The position numbers and the translations under genes were made by a program. Of a stretch of DNA of 51,199 nt, positions 38,164 to 46,981 are shown piece by piece. The stretch lies in the NCBI RefSeq assembly GCF_002440555.1, contig NZ_DJUR01000016.1, positions 1 to 51,199 of the forward strand, in the 5' to 3' direction. The DNA comes from Aerococcus sp. UBA6277. Lineage in GTDB: Bacteria; Bacillota; Bacilli; Lactobacillales; Aerococcaceae. The notes under the pieces are model-generated. The model ran no database searches. It was not told the DNA's origin and saw only the letters and a list, made by a program, of their open reading frames with translations. The first letter of the stretch is position 1, and each line of letters begins with the position of its first letter.

Positions 38164-39448
38164 TCGTTTAGGTATTATTATTGAAGAGGTCTACAAGAAA
38201 AATGTCTTTTCATGGTCATTTGTCATGCTATTACTAAGCCCAATCTTGATGGTTGCTGTAGTGGCTATTATTTCAGGTGTTATCGGTATGGCAACCGCCT
38301 CTGATTCAATCGGTACGGTAGCCATCATTGGTGCTACTGACCAAACAGCCAGCGCAATTGAAACTGAAGACAATGGCCAGAACCAATTGATTTTTGACCA
38401 AGATGTCGACCAGGCAGCAGAAGCGCTTGTAAACGAAGAAATTGATGGCTACCTAGTCATTGACGAAAGTGATCCAGAAGCCATCCATGTTGAATTCTAC
38501 AAAAGTAATACCGGAAAGAACATATCAACTACTGGCTTCCAAACTGTATTAGAAAGTATTCAATTATCCAACCGGGCGCAAGCATTAGGCCTGACGGAAG
38601 AAGAATCCAGTCATTTACTCGATTCAAACGTGGCCATCCATAGCCAGACCATTGATTTAGAATCCGGTACCAGCAAAAGTGACCAAGACATTCAATCTAT
38701 GGTACGAACAGGTGTCGCCTACCTTGTATCCTTTATTGTATTCATGTTTGTCATGAATTATATCTCTATCATTTCGCAAGAAATTGCCGTGGAAAAAGGA
38801 TCACGCATCATGGAAATTGTCCTATCTTCCATTTCATCAACCACCCATTTTATGGGTAAAATGTTGGGGATTTTCCTCGTATTGCTGACACAAGTTGCCT
38901 TCTACGCAATCTTACTAGGCATCATCTTTATCCTGATCATGAACACGCCAATGCCAGCAGAATTACAAGCCCTATTAGGGGACGAAACAATTCCAGGCCT
39001 GTTATCTAACTCAGCATCTATCATTGCTTGGTCCAGTTTATTAGCCTTCTTGGGCATCATCACCTATTCAGTATTGGTTGCCTTCCTTGGATCACTTGTT
39101 TCAAATGTACAAGACGTGAATAAAATGATCACACCAATTATTATATTAAGTATTATTGGTTTTTATATTGGGATGTTTGGACTAGGTTTCTCAAACAATA
39201 TTTTAGTTCGAGTAGCCTCACAAATCCCATTCTTCACACCATTTGTCATGCCATTCAGAATAGCTGCTGAAACCGTATCGACCCAAGAATTAATCCTGTC
39301 GGTCATCATTTCACTACTATTCTCAATCCTTTGCCTATGGTTATCCGCCAACTTCTACAAGTCAAATGTCCTGACATACTCAGACAAAGGCTTATTCGGC
39401 ACACTGAAACAATCTTATACTTTAACACAAAGTGAGAAAAAAGGCTAA
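38153..39448 (+). CDS. ABC-2 type transporter permease (NatB/YhaP type)
   Basis: A 431-residue membrane protein: one N-terminal span (about 20-50), a large outside domain (about 55-185), then about five spans to residue 410 and a short cytoplasmic tail. This is the ABC-2 export permease layout of the NatB group; the related Bacillus pair exports sodium, but the substrate here cannot be read from sequence. The ATG at 38153 overlaps the ATPase stop by 11 bases, with AGGTGG upstream. The reading frame is intact, unlike its ATPase. Confidence 0.85.
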   Translation: MRNSRLGIIIEEVYKKNVFSWSFVMLLLSPILMVAVVAIISGVIGMATASDSIGTVAIIGATDQTASAIETEDNGQNQLIFDQDVDQAAEALVNEEIDGYLVIDESDPEAIHVEFYKSNTGKNISTTGFQTVLESIQLSNRAQALGLTEEESSHLLDSNVAIHSQTIDLESGTSKSDQDIQSMVRTGVAYLVSFIVFMFVMNYISIISQEIAVEKGSRIMEIVLSSISSTTHFMGKMLGIFLVLLTQVAFYAILLGIIFILIMNTPMPAELQALLGDETIPGLLSNSASIIAWSSLLAFLGIITYSVLVAFLGSLVSNVQDVNKMITPIIILSIIGFYIGMFGLGFSNNILVRVASQIPFFTPFVMPFRIAAETVSTQELILSVIISLLFSILCLWLSANFYKSNVLTYSDKGLFGTLKQSYTLTQSEKKG

Positions 39449-39459
39449 CAACAACTATC

Positions 39460-39490
39460 TAGTCAGGTCTGTTTAGACCTGGCTATTTTT
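39460..39490 (+). terminator. Terminator of the ABC exporter operon
   Basis: TAGTCAGGTCT and AGACCTGGCTA form an 11-pair stem (one T-G) with a four-base loop, followed by TTTTT. Confidence 0.85.
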
Positions 39491-39688
39491 AGTGAAATCG
39501 ATATGGGAAAGATTAACTATCGTGACGGACCACAACTTGTCATCGGTCATTAATTAAACTGAAACTGCCTTTTTTGAAAAAATATACACTACCTTATGCT
39601 GACAATTTATCATCAGTCAATTTGTTAAAAATGCATATATTTTACAATTTATTCAAAAGGTACATTATATTATCAGCAAGCACATTGT

Positions 39689-39903
39689 AAAAAATATTGC
39701 CAAGGCAGGAGCCTCCTCGCATGCCTTAGCAGTGAACAAGGATGTAAAGCGTCCTCCTTTTCGTAGTCGGGTTGGTTCGACCAGCTCAAGTCCGCTTCAA
39801 ATTATTTTGCATCACATTGCGTGTGATACGGCACTAATTTTCCAGGGTTGTTGCGCTATACGGTCTCTATCACCCTTAATTATTTTTAATAAAAATTGCC
39901 TTG
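39689..39903 (-). ncRNA. Possible small RNA on the - strand
   Basis: Read on the - strand, the segment ends in AAGGCA...TGCCTT (39727-39702) followed by T6 (39694-39689), a terminator-like end. Hairpins upstream include AGGACG/CATCCT (39756-39740), GGTCG/CAACC (39783-39771) and ATCAC/GTGAT (39827-39810). CAAGGCA near the proposed 5' end can also pair with TGCCTTG at the 3' end, closing the whole segment. No convincing promoter is seen. It lacks the hallmark sequences of RNase P, tmRNA and SRP RNA; a 6S-like RNA cannot be excluded. The strand is inferred only from the T run. Confidence 0.3.
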
Positions 39904-39972
39904 ATTGACGATGTATGCTAATGTACTCTTACACATACTTTGTTATTATGCAAAAGTAAAAGGAGGGCAAAG

Positions 39973-40386
39973 ATGTTAGTGCCTTATATAGGAAGATACG
40001 AGAAAATCGTAATGGGCCTATTATCCTACATCCCTGAGTTTAAAGAATTTTCTGAACTTACAGAAGAAATGGATAAAATTAATCAGCAAGAACGTAAAAT
40101 CTATTTATGGAAAGAAGCTGATTCTGATAATATCATCGGTTTAGTAGGCTTTGACCAACATGATGATACAGATACTTTAGTCGTGCGTTATCTATCAATC
40201 AATCCTTCATTTAGAGAAGAAGGTCTTACATACGATCTCTTAACGGCTTTAAAGAAGGAATTTCCAGTGTACTCCCTTACTGGGGTAATTTCTCTTTCAC
40301 CGATTTTGTCAAAATGGGCAAAACGTCGTCAAGAAGAGTCGGACAAGGAATTGGATAGTAAACAAGAAAACACACCCCAAGTCTAG
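39973..40386 (+). CDS. ribT: RibT, GNAT-family acetyltransferase-like protein
   Basis: A 137-residue GNAT-fold protein named for its place in riboflavin operons; its substrate is unknown. It begins MLVPYIGRYEKIVMGLLSY, the typical RibT start, and contains the GNAT-like core IGLVGFDQH...VRYLSINPSFREEGLTYDLL. The C-terminal 20 residues are charged and probably disordered. An ATG 33 bases upstream is in frame, but AGGAGGGC fits the ATG at 39973. It heads the ribT-scpA-scpB-rluB cluster as in Bacillus, while the riboflavin link is kept here by ribU downstream. Confidence 0.88.
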   Translation: MLVPYIGRYEKIVMGLLSYIPEFKEFSELTEEMDKINQQERKIYLWKEADSDNIIGLVGFDQHDDTDTLVVRYLSINPSFREEGLTYDLLTALKKEFPVYSLTGVISLSPILSKWAKRRQEESDKELDSKQENTPQV

Positions 40387-40401
40387 GAGACAAGTGTCAG
40401 G

Positions 40402-41157
40402 ATGAACGAACAAACAAGTGAATTAACATTAGATCTAGCGGCCTTTGAAGGGCCGCTTGATTTACTATTACACTTAATTAAAGACTTAAAGGTAGATATT
40501 TTTGATATTCCCATCAATTTGGTTACCGATCAATATTTAGCCTATATTCATACCTATGAAGCCTTATCTCTGGATATTGCGTCAGAATATTTGGTGATGG
40601 CGGCTACTTTATTGGAAATCAAAACCCAAATGATGCTACCAAAAACGCCCAAAGAAGCGGTTGAGGAAGAAGATGATCCACGTGACTCACTAGTGGAACA
40701 ATTACTTGCTTTCCAGCAATATCAGGAAGTTTCCCATATCTTAGCGGATAAACAAGCTGAACGGTCGTTAGAATATACTAAGCAACCATCAGACTTATCG
40801 GCTTATCAAGAGAAAATCCCTATGAAGGGTCGCCAATTAACGCCTGATGACTTGTATAGAGCCATTCAAAAGATGGCCTTTCGCTTGAAAAATCAACACC
40901 CCATCCAAACCACGATTGCAGGAGAATCCTACTCAGTAGGGACTGCAATGGCGGAAATTCGGCAAGCTTTCGTTGAGGTCGACCGGGATGTTTTAATGTT
41001 TCAAGAAGCTGTTTTTCTTGGGAAAATTCAATCGCGCAGTCAAATTGTGAGTATGTTTTTAGCGATTTTGGAATTAGTGAAGTCAAATGAGTTATACTTA
41101 TACCAAGAAGATTTAAGAGCAGACATTCAATTGATTAGACGGGAGGAAAGTGAATGA
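40402..41157 (+). CDS. scpA: Segregation and condensation protein A
   Basis: Kleisin subunit that bridges SMC heads with ScpB to compact chromosomes. The 251-residue product has the N-terminal block FEGPLDLLLHLIKDLKVDIFDI and the EYLVMAATLLEIKTQMML helix that binds the SMC neck, and a C-terminal winged helix. It overlaps scpB by four bases (ATGA), indicating coupled translation. Confidence 0.97.
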   Translation: MNEQTSELTLDLAAFEGPLDLLLHLIKDLKVDIFDIPINLVTDQYLAYIHTYEALSLDIASEYLVMAATLLEIKTQMMLPKTPKEAVEEEDDPRDSLVEQLLAFQQYQEVSHILADKQAERSLEYTKQPSDLSAYQEKIPMKGRQLTPDDLYRAIQKMAFRLKNQHPIQTTIAGESYSVGTAMAEIRQAFVEVDRDVLMFQEAVFLGKIQSRSQIVSMFLAILELVKSNELYLYQEDLRADIQLIRREESE

Positions 41158-41783
41158 ATGCAGTCGCTGCAATAGAAAGTTTACTTTTCGTAGCAGGAGA
41201 AGATGGGATTGCTGTCGATGAACTTGCTAACTTATTAGAGATAGGCCAGGAGTGGGCTTTATACCACGTGATGGTTTTGCGAAATCGTCTCCAACATGAC
41301 CCACAATCTGGATTAAGAATTACCGTTATTAACGAACGTGTTCAATTAGTGACTAAGGCAGCATATGGTGAAGTAGTGAAAAATTACGCGGTTTCTCCTT
41401 TTGCGACGAAATTGTCTCAAGCGGCATTGGAAACATTGGCGATTATTGCCTACCAACAGCCGGTCACAAGAATGACGATCGATGAAATTCGAGGTGTTCA
41501 GTCATCTAATATGATCCATAAATTACTAGAGCGAGATTTAATTATGGAAACGGGCCGTCAGGATTCACCAGGCCGGCCGATTATTTACGGGGTAACATCT
41601 TACTTCTACCAATATTTTGGTTTGGAGTCCTTAGAAGACTTGCCGGATATTCATAATCTAGTCTTAGATGGCTCGGTAGATGAAGAGACACTTTTTAAAA
41701 TTGACGATAACGGTGAACCTGAGCAAAAAGATTTTAACCAGACAGACTTTAACCAAATAAAAACAGAAGAAACGACTGAATAG
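41154..41783 (+). CDS. scpB: Segregation and condensation protein B
   Basis: Dimeric winged-helix protein that binds ScpA in the SMC complex. The 209-residue product has the typical AIESLLFVAGEDGI start, the ETLAIIAYQQPVTR block, and IRGVQSSNMIHKLLERDLI. The last 25 residues are an acidic, Asn/Gln-rich tail. GGGAGG lies in the end of scpA. Confidence 0.97.
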   Translation: MNAVAAIESLLFVAGEDGIAVDELANLLEIGQEWALYHVMVLRNRLQHDPQSGLRITVINERVQLVTKAAYGEVVKNYAVSPFATKLSQAALETLAIIAYQQPVTRMTIDEIRGVQSSNMIHKLLERDLIMETGRQDSPGRPIIYGVTSYFYQYFGLESLEDLPDIHNLVLDGSVDEETLFKIDDNGEPEQKDFNQTDFNQIKTEETTE

Positions 41784-41807
41784 GTCACCAATAGGAGTTA
41801 TTTAAAG

Positions 41808-42530
41808 ATGGAAAGATTACAAAAAGTGATGGCACACGCAGGTGTTGCCTCGAGACGTGAGTCTGAAAAATTGATTGCCGCAGGACGGGTGAAAGTAAAC
41901 GGTGAGGTTGTAAGAGAGTTGGGCCATAAGGTATCTAACGCTGACCGTATTGAAGTAGACCAAGTACCAATTTACAAAGAAGAACCAGTTTACTACGTAT
42001 TTTACAAGCCAACTGGTGTGATTTCTGCAGTGAAAGATGACAAAGACCGGAAAGTGGTCACTGACTTTTTCCCAGGGATCGAACAACGGATTTATCCAGT
42101 AGGGAGATTAGACTACAATACCTCAGGACTATTGTTGTTAACAAACGACGGTGAATTCGCCAATACCTTGATGCACCCACGCTATGAAATCAACAAAGTC
42201 TATGTGGCTAAAGTTGAGGGTGTCATTACCGGAGAAGAACGTAAGCAATTAGAGCGAGGCGTTGAAATTGACGGCGTGAAAACTGCCCCAGCACAAGCGA
42301 AAATTCTTTCTGTTGATAAGGACAAAAAGACCACCATTATCGAATTGGTTATCCATGAAGGTCGTAACCGCCAAGTCCGTAAAATGTTAGAAGCAGTTGG
42401 ACATCCAGTTGCTAAGTTGAAACGTGAACGTTACGGAGCTATAGACCTTAAAGGGTTGAAACCTGGTGATAGCAGAACCCTATTAAAGCACGAAATCGAA
42501 GAATTATTAGCAAATGCCAAGAAAAAGTAA
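41808..42530 (+). CDS. rluB: 23S rRNA pseudouridine synthase RluB
   Basis: Converts a uridine of 23S rRNA helix 89 to pseudouridine (family RsuA/RluB/E/F). The 240-residue product has an N-terminal S4 RNA-binding domain (ERLQKVMAHAGVASRRESEKLI) and the catalytic GRLDYNTSGLLLLTNDG with the Asp near residue 101. It follows scpB by 24 bases with TAGGAG upstream and is last in the ribT-scpAB cluster. RluB is chosen over the sister enzymes by context. Confidence 0.93.
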   Translation: MERLQKVMAHAGVASRRESEKLIAAGRVKVNGEVVRELGHKVSNADRIEVDQVPIYKEEPVYYVFYKPTGVISAVKDDKDRKVVTDFFPGIEQRIYPVGRLDYNTSGLLLLTNDGEFANTLMHPRYEINKVYVAKVEGVITGEERKQLERGVEIDGVKTAPAQAKILSVDKDKKTTIIELVIHEGRNRQVRKMLEAVGHPVAKLKRERYGAIDLKGLKPGDSRTLLKHEIEELLANAKKK

Positions 42531-42539
42531 GCTTTATAC

Positions 42540-42567
42540 TTGAAAAAAGTAAGATACTTGTTATAAT
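42540..42567 (+). promoter_or_regulatory. Promoter of ribU
   Basis: TTGAAA (42540-42545), 16 bases, then TGT-extended TATAAT (42562-42567). The start site falls just ahead of the FMN riboswitch. Confidence 0.8.
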
Positions 42568-42597
42568 GGGAACTGTAATTAAATAAAATTTGAAGCA

Positions 42598-42707
42598 ATC
42601 TTCAGGGCAGGGTGAAATTCCCGATCGGCGGTAAAGTCCGCGACTCCCATTTGGGACTGATCTAGTGAAATTCTAGAACCGACTGTAAAGTCAGGATGGA
42701 AGAAGAT
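42598..42707 (+). promoter_or_regulatory. FMN riboswitch (RFN element)
   Basis: ATCTTC at 42598 pairs with GAAGAT at 42702-42707 to close the element. Inside are the class hallmarks TCAGGGCAGGGTGAAATTCC, GATCGGCGGTAAAGTCCGCG, GAACCGACTGTAAAGTC and AGGATGGAAGAAG. FMN binding favours the terminator at 42733-42767, switching off riboflavin uptake. Confidence 0.97.
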
Positions 42708-42732
42708 GGGCGGACTATGTCTGTTTGCCTAT

Positions 42733-42767
42733 ACTCTTTTTACCTTGAAGGTGGAAAGAGTTTTTTT
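42733..42767 (+). terminator. Riboswitch-controlled terminator before ribU
   Basis: ACTCTTT..ACCT pairs with AGGT..AAAGAGT through 13 positions (two G-T), followed by T7. It lies between the FMN aptamer and ribU, the expected expression platform. Confidence 0.9.
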
Positions 42768-42819
42768 ATTTCCACTTTTGAGTGCCAACCCCATGAAGTA
42801 GAAAAGGAGAGAAATTCAC

Positions 42820-43440
42820 ATGGGAAAAAATCACACTAAGGAAATCGTATTGGTCGCAATTGTTGGGGCACTATCATTTATATTGATGTTCATTGGTTTT
42901 CCAATCATCCCCGCCTTACCTTATCTAAAGGTAGACTTCTCACTCGTACCAATCTTACTCGTTGCATTCATTTCAGGACCTAAAAAAGCAGTTGCTGCCA
43001 GCCTAATCGCCAATGGATTACATTATATGTATACAGGTGGTGAAATGGGGATTCCAATTGGTGATGCAACAGCCTTTATCGCAACTATCGCTTACATCTT
43101 GCCAATTTACTACTTATTGAAAGACCAAATGGCGACAGTCTATGCAGGCAATAAATCAGCGAAAGAAATGAATTTCGGCAAAACGATTGCTACATACCTA
43201 GCTGCAACCCTTTCTTTAACAGTAGTGATGACTATCTTAAACTATTTCGTGATCACACCATTCTATATGCAAGTCATGAACTTCGATATAGGTAACATGC
43301 AAACTTATATTCTTACGGGTATCATCCCATTCAACTTAATCAAAGGGGTATTGGTTTCCCTTCTAGCACATTTCGTCCTAGTTCAAACCTTACCAACCTT
43401 GGTCAATCGATTCGGTACGCGCGAATATTCACATCATTAA
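42820..43440 (+). CDS. ribU: Riboflavin ECF transporter S component RibU
   Basis: Membrane substrate-binding subunit that takes up riboflavin with the shared ECF energising module (encoded elsewhere). The 206-residue product has six hydrophobic segments and the family features PALPYLKVDFSLVP near the N terminus and the short-chain loop GPKKAVAASLIANGLHY. AAGGAG precedes the ATG. The FMN riboswitch in its leader fixes the substrate as riboflavin with high confidence. Confidence 0.96.
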   Translation: MGKNHTKEIVLVAIVGALSFILMFIGFPIIPALPYLKVDFSLVPILLVAFISGPKKAVAASLIANGLHYMYTGGEMGIPIGDATAFIATIAYILPIYYLLKDQMATVYAGNKSAKEMNFGKTIATYLAATLSLTVVMTILNYFVITPFYMQVMNFDIGNMQTYILTGIIPFNLIKGVLVSLLAHFVLVQTLPTLVNRFGTREYSHH

Positions 43441-43462
43441 AAGTGAAGCCTGGACAAATTTC

Positions 43463-43471
43463 TGGTATGAT
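43463..43471 (+). promoter_or_regulatory. Extended -10 promoter of the ypbB-like/recQ operon
   Basis: TGG followed by TATGAT (43466-43471), about 57 bases before the TTG start of the next gene. No good -35 is present. Confidence 0.4.
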
Positions 43472-43527
43472 AGGACCTAGAGAATCATGTCGAGCAGAAT
43501 AATAGTAGGAATGTTGGAGGGATAGGA

Positions 43528-44595
43528 TTGGATACTTTATTAATGGCGATTGCTTTTAAAGTCCAATCCTTACCCCCTAATTCCATATATCAAGTGTTGA
43601 TTGGCAAGCGAACAGCCACAACACTTTTTTTTGCATTTTCAAACAATTTAACTGCCTATTTCGGGCTTTATCCAAAACTTGAAAAAGACGTATGGATGTC
43701 CTATATCCAAAATGTGGCTGATTACATCTCGGTGGAAGCTATTTTTCGTCAAGAAAATCATAGTCATTATATGCATTTGCTATTTGAAAATATCCTTCAA
43801 AAACGAAACGGTCTCATTATTCCAAGCCACCACCACAAGCACCATTTAGCCTTTAAATTATTGCTGCAAGTCCTCTCCAATATTCAGGCCAAAAACCCGC
43901 ACTATAGCCCAATCGTCCAGGATTTAGAAGTCCAGCAGCTGATCAAAGACTTTATTTCAATGGCCAAAAGGGCAGACACGGCCCAAGTTGGCTTACAAGC
44001 CATAGGCAAAAGCCTTCACCAGCAACTCGCTAAGGAACTATCTGCCTTTCCAGACCAGGCAGCCCTTATCTTCCTAGAACAGTTTGAAGGCGCCAAATTA
44101 CCGGCAAAAACCCTTGAACAAGGAGCAGAAAGCCATCAAATTTCTAAGCGGGCAATCGTCATTAGCCAACAGGCCTTGATGGACCAAATATATCAAAATT
44201 GGGTAAGTGGTCATACTTTAGAGGCAGAAACGCAATGGCTGCAAGTCTTCGCCCAAGGGGTTTGCAAACAATTCCCAATTTGGAATCAGACTACGCAAGA
44301 TACTTTAAATTTAATCAATCAAGGTTGGACGCTGCAGAAAATAGCAGATAGAAGACGGTTAAAATTATCTACCATAACGGAACATATCATAGAAATTGCC
44401 TTAAGTTATCCTGCAATCATTGAACCTTTGGTGGTTGAAGAACTTCATTTGACAGACATTTCACCCCTTTTAAGACAAGAACCGGATGAAAATTACGAAG
44501 CCTTTAAAGCGCGATTCGGCGAGAAAGATTATTGGTTATATCGGTATTGGCATATCGTCTACCAGAAAGGAGCCCATGATGATAGATTGGCATAA
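43528..44595 (+). CDS. YpbB-like protein with C-terminal helix-turn-helix
   Basis: A 355-residue cytoplasmic protein of unknown function resembling YpbB, the gene that sits before recQ in Bacilli. The body is helical. Residues about 262-300 (DTLNLINQGWTLQKIADRRRLKLSTITEHIIE) form the helix-turn-helix that relatives share with the C terminus of RecQ-type helicases. The start is TTG with GGAGG seven bases upstream. Its 3' end overlaps recQ by about 20 bases. The short RecQ next door lacks such a C-terminal domain, so the two may act as one split enzyme; that is inference. Confidence 0.8.
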   Translation: MDTLLMAIAFKVQSLPPNSIYQVLIGKRTATTLFFAFSNNLTAYFGLYPKLEKDVWMSYIQNVADYISVEAIFRQENHSHYMHLLFENILQKRNGLIIPSHHHKHHLAFKLLLQVLSNIQAKNPHYSPIVQDLEVQQLIKDFISMAKRADTAQVGLQAIGKSLHQQLAKELSAFPDQAALIFLEQFEGAKLPAKTLEQGAESHQISKRAIVISQQALMDQIYQNWVSGHTLEAETQWLQVFAQGVCKQFPIWNQTTQDTLNLINQGWTLQKIADRRRLKLSTITEHIIEIALSYPAIIEPLVVEELHLTDISPLLRQEPDENYEAFKARFGEKDYWLYRYWHIVYQKGAHDDRLA

Positions 44596-46060
44596 GCGCC
44601 TGGAAGAAATGACAGGTTATCAAGAGTTTAAACCCGGTCAATTGGCGAGTTTAGAGGCTTTAGACCGCCAGGAAAACGTGGTGGCCATTTTACCAACTGG
44701 TGGAGGTAAATCTTTAATATACCAAATCAACCAATACCACGAATCTGGGGTAACTTTGATTATTTCGCCCTTGATTTCCCTGATGCAAGACCAAGTTAGT
44801 CAATTACAACGGATGGGGTTAGGACGGGGCATTGCCTTAAATTCGACCTATGACCGCAGAGAACAAGCTTATATTTTAAGTCACCTATCTGACTATCAAT
44901 TCCTATTTCTATCACCAGAAATGCTCCTGAAAGATCAAGTAATCCGGGTCCTACAGCGGATGGACATTCATTTATTAGTTGTCGATGAAGCCCATTGTAT
45001 TTCTCAATGGGGATATGACTTTAGACCGCAATATACTGAATTAAAAAAAGTTCGTCAGCTCTTAAAGCAACCAAAAACATTAGCCTTATCTGCCACTGCC
45101 AACCAATCCGCACTATCAGATATCATAGCTTACTTATTTGAAGAGGGAGAGGCTATTCAATTGATAAAAGAATCTGTTGATCGGCCTAACATTTTCTACC
45201 TATTCGATGAAATTGATGTTGGTGAAGTGAGGGTAAACAAATTGCAAGAATGGTTGGACAAGCTACCCAAACCGGGTATTGTTTATGTCCACCATAAAAG
45301 TGAACTCGAGGAACTCAACCAATGGATGAAAGCTCATACAGATTTGCGAGTCGCTTCTTACCACGGGGATAGAAGCCTAGAGGATAGGCATATCATCCAA
45401 AGTCAGTTTCTACAAAATGAATTGGATGTTGTTTTTGCAACATCAGCCTTTGGTATGGGCATTAACCATGGTCATATCCGCTTTGTATTGCATTACCATC
45501 TCCCCAAGAATATGGCAGACTTTATTCAAGAAGTGGGGCGGGCAGGACGAGACCAGGAACAATCAGTATCGATTGTCTTATATGATAATCGTGAGGCGGC
45601 TAGACTGCAGCAAATGCGTCGGCTATTAGAAGACGAGGCAGACTTGTTGGATGATTTGTTGGCGCGTTTATTTAAGCAAGAATTGACTCAAAGTGAGGTA
45701 GACCAGTATGCAGATGCAATAGGTGCTATGCTTTACTTTTATCGTCATCATTTTACGGATTACCAAGAAGCTAAGAAACACGCGCAAAAACTTCGTCAGG
45801 AACGGTTACGGCAAATCTACCAAATGTTAGATTTATTGGCTAATGACCAGTGTTACCGTACTTTCTTATTAAATCAAGCTGACGAACAGGCAGTGGACAA
45901 ACCGGTCTTATGTTGCAATAATTGCCAACCTGACTATGCTAGTCAACCGATATGGCAAGACTTGATGGATCTACCGAATCGAGTGACAGTCGATAAAGAC
46001 CAGCGTGATGGTGATTTCAAGAAAAGCTGGACCCGGCGTTTGCAGCTCTTATTGTCTTGA
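44576..46060 (+). CDS. recQ: ATP-dependent DNA helicase RecQ, short form
   Basis: 3'-5' helicase of recombination and fork repair. The 494-residue product has the Q motif block near residues 15-22, Walker A LPTGGGKS (about 39-46), DEAH in VVDEAHCISQWGYDF, and the motif VI region QEVGRAGRDQE. After the zinc-region remnant (CCNNC near residue 470) it stops, so no HRDC domain is present, as in RecS-like enzymes. Two adjacent ATG codons (44576, 44579) follow AAAGGAG; the second is better spaced. The frame extends upstream inside the previous gene, but that part has no ribosome-binding site. Confidence 0.94.
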   Translation: MMIDWHKRLEEMTGYQEFKPGQLASLEALDRQENVVAILPTGGGKSLIYQINQYHESGVTLIISPLISLMQDQVSQLQRMGLGRGIALNSTYDRREQAYILSHLSDYQFLFLSPEMLLKDQVIRVLQRMDIHLLVVDEAHCISQWGYDFRPQYTELKKVRQLLKQPKTLALSATANQSALSDIIAYLFEEGEAIQLIKESVDRPNIFYLFDEIDVGEVRVNKLQEWLDKLPKPGIVYVHHKSELEELNQWMKAHTDLRVASYHGDRSLEDRHIIQSQFLQNELDVVFATSAFGMGINHGHIRFVLHYHLPKNMADFIQEVGRAGRDQEQSVSIVLYDNREAARLQQMRRLLEDEADLLDDLLARLFKQELTQSEVDQYADAIGAMLYFYRHHFTDYQEAKKHAQKLRQERLRQIYQMLDLLANDQCYRTFLLNQADEQAVDKPVLCCNNCQPDYASQPIWQDLMDLPNRVTVDKDQRDGDFKKSWTRRLQLLLS

Positions 46061-46100
46061 AATGGGTCCATAAAGTTTTGTTAAATTGCCTAAAGAAATA

Positions 46101-46129
46101 CTGACATAAAAAGGGGTTCATGGTACAAT
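46101..46129 (+). promoter_or_regulatory. Promoter of the LysM gene
   Basis: CTGACA (46101-46106), 17 bases, then TGG-extended TACAAT (46124-46129). Confidence 0.75.
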
Positions 46130-46156
46130 TCTTAGTGTTAAGAAAGGGGTATATGG

Positions 46157-46957
46157 ATGAAATTCTGGGACAAGTTGGCGAAAAAAAATCAAGAAAATAC
46201 AGAAGTAGAAACTGAACAGGCTTCAGAACAAGACAGTTCAGCATCTTCTGACCAAATCCCCCCTACAAGTGATGACTTTCAGAATCAAGGGTTTGGCGAA
46301 TTTGAGAATTTAAAAAATCAAAAGTATACGAGAACGGCCCGCAATAAGAAGAACAACCAAGATACGATTTCGACTACATCAAAGGTAATTGCCTTCTTGC
46401 TATTTGTGATGATTGTTGTTCCGTTCCTTTTGATTGCCTATATGAATAATGAAGACAGGGTGCCTGAACCGGAATCAACTGAGCAAGTCATGATTTCTAA
46501 AACGCAAAATGTTGAATCAATTTCAAAAGCCAGTGAGTCAGCATCTATTTCAGCTTCCGAGTCTGTCTCTGAGTCTGTCTCTGAATCAGTTGCTGCCTCA
46601 GAAAGCGCAGTAGCTGCCTCAGAATCAGAATCAGCTCGCCTAGCTTCTGAGCAAGAATCTTCAAGTATTGCAGCCAGTGTAGCTGAGTCAAATGCAGCAG
46701 TAGCAGCGTCAGAAGCCGCAGCGCAAAGTGCCGCTGAATCAGCTTCAATTGCTGAATCACAAGCAGCCGCAGCCGAAGAAGAATCAGCTTCTTCTGAAAG
46801 TGCATCTGAATCAACAGGTACTTATACTGTTCAAGCAGGGGATAACCTATATCGGATTGCAGTGAACAACGGTATGACCCTAGATGAATTACTTGAATTA
46901 AACGGTTTAACACAAAGTTCTAGCATAGGACCTGGAACCGTATTACGTGTAAATTAA
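46157..46957 (+). CDS. Membrane-anchored, Ser-rich LysM protein
   Basis: A 266-residue protein with a hydrophilic cytoplasmic N terminus (about 1-74), one membrane span (about 75-96), an outside Ser/Ala/Glu-rich stalk (about 115-220, many SES and AAS units) and a C-terminal LysM domain (YTVQAGDNLYRIAVNNGM...LNGL, 222-266) that binds peptidoglycan. Topology would place LysM in the wall. Its position after recQ matches YpbE of Bacilli. No enzymatic domain is present, so a wall-anchoring or division-related role is inferred. AAAGGGG precedes the ATG. Confidence 0.88.
   Translation: MKFWDKLAKKNQENTEVETEQASEQDSSASSDQIPPTSDDFQNQGFGEFENLKNQKYTRTARNKKNNQDTISTTSKVIAFLLFVMIVVPFLLIAYMNNEDRVPEPESTEQVMISKTQNVESISKASESASISASESVSESVSESVAASESAVAASESESARLASEQESSSIAASVAESNAAVAASEAAAQSAAESASIAESQAAAAEEESASSESASESTGTYTVQAGDNLYRIAVNNGMTLDELLELNGLTQSSSIGPGTVLRVN
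46559..46582 (+). repeat. Tandem 12-base repeat in the Ser-rich stalk
   Basis: GAGTCTGTCTCT occurs twice back to back and is followed by a degenerate third copy, coding for ESVS units. The surrounding 46505-46815 is a wider array of Ser/Glu/Ala codons that could change length in frame. Confidence 0.7.
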
Positions 46958-46981
46958 TAGAATGAAAGAGTGGTGGACAGA

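Larger units (their letters stand above)
39449..39972. other. Long intergenic region before ribT
   Basis: About 520 bases without a convincing protein-coding gene. It holds the upstream operon's terminator, an AT-rich stretch to about 39690, then a GC-richer, hairpin-rich 215-base segment listed as a possible RNA gene, and finally AT-rich sequence before ribT with TTGACG at 39905-39910 but no well-placed -10. Confidence 0.6.

Noticed and set aside
39761..39790. tRNA T-arm (GGTTCGACC)
   Set aside because: The flanking bases do not form a proper five-pair T stem, and no acceptor or anticodon arm is present.
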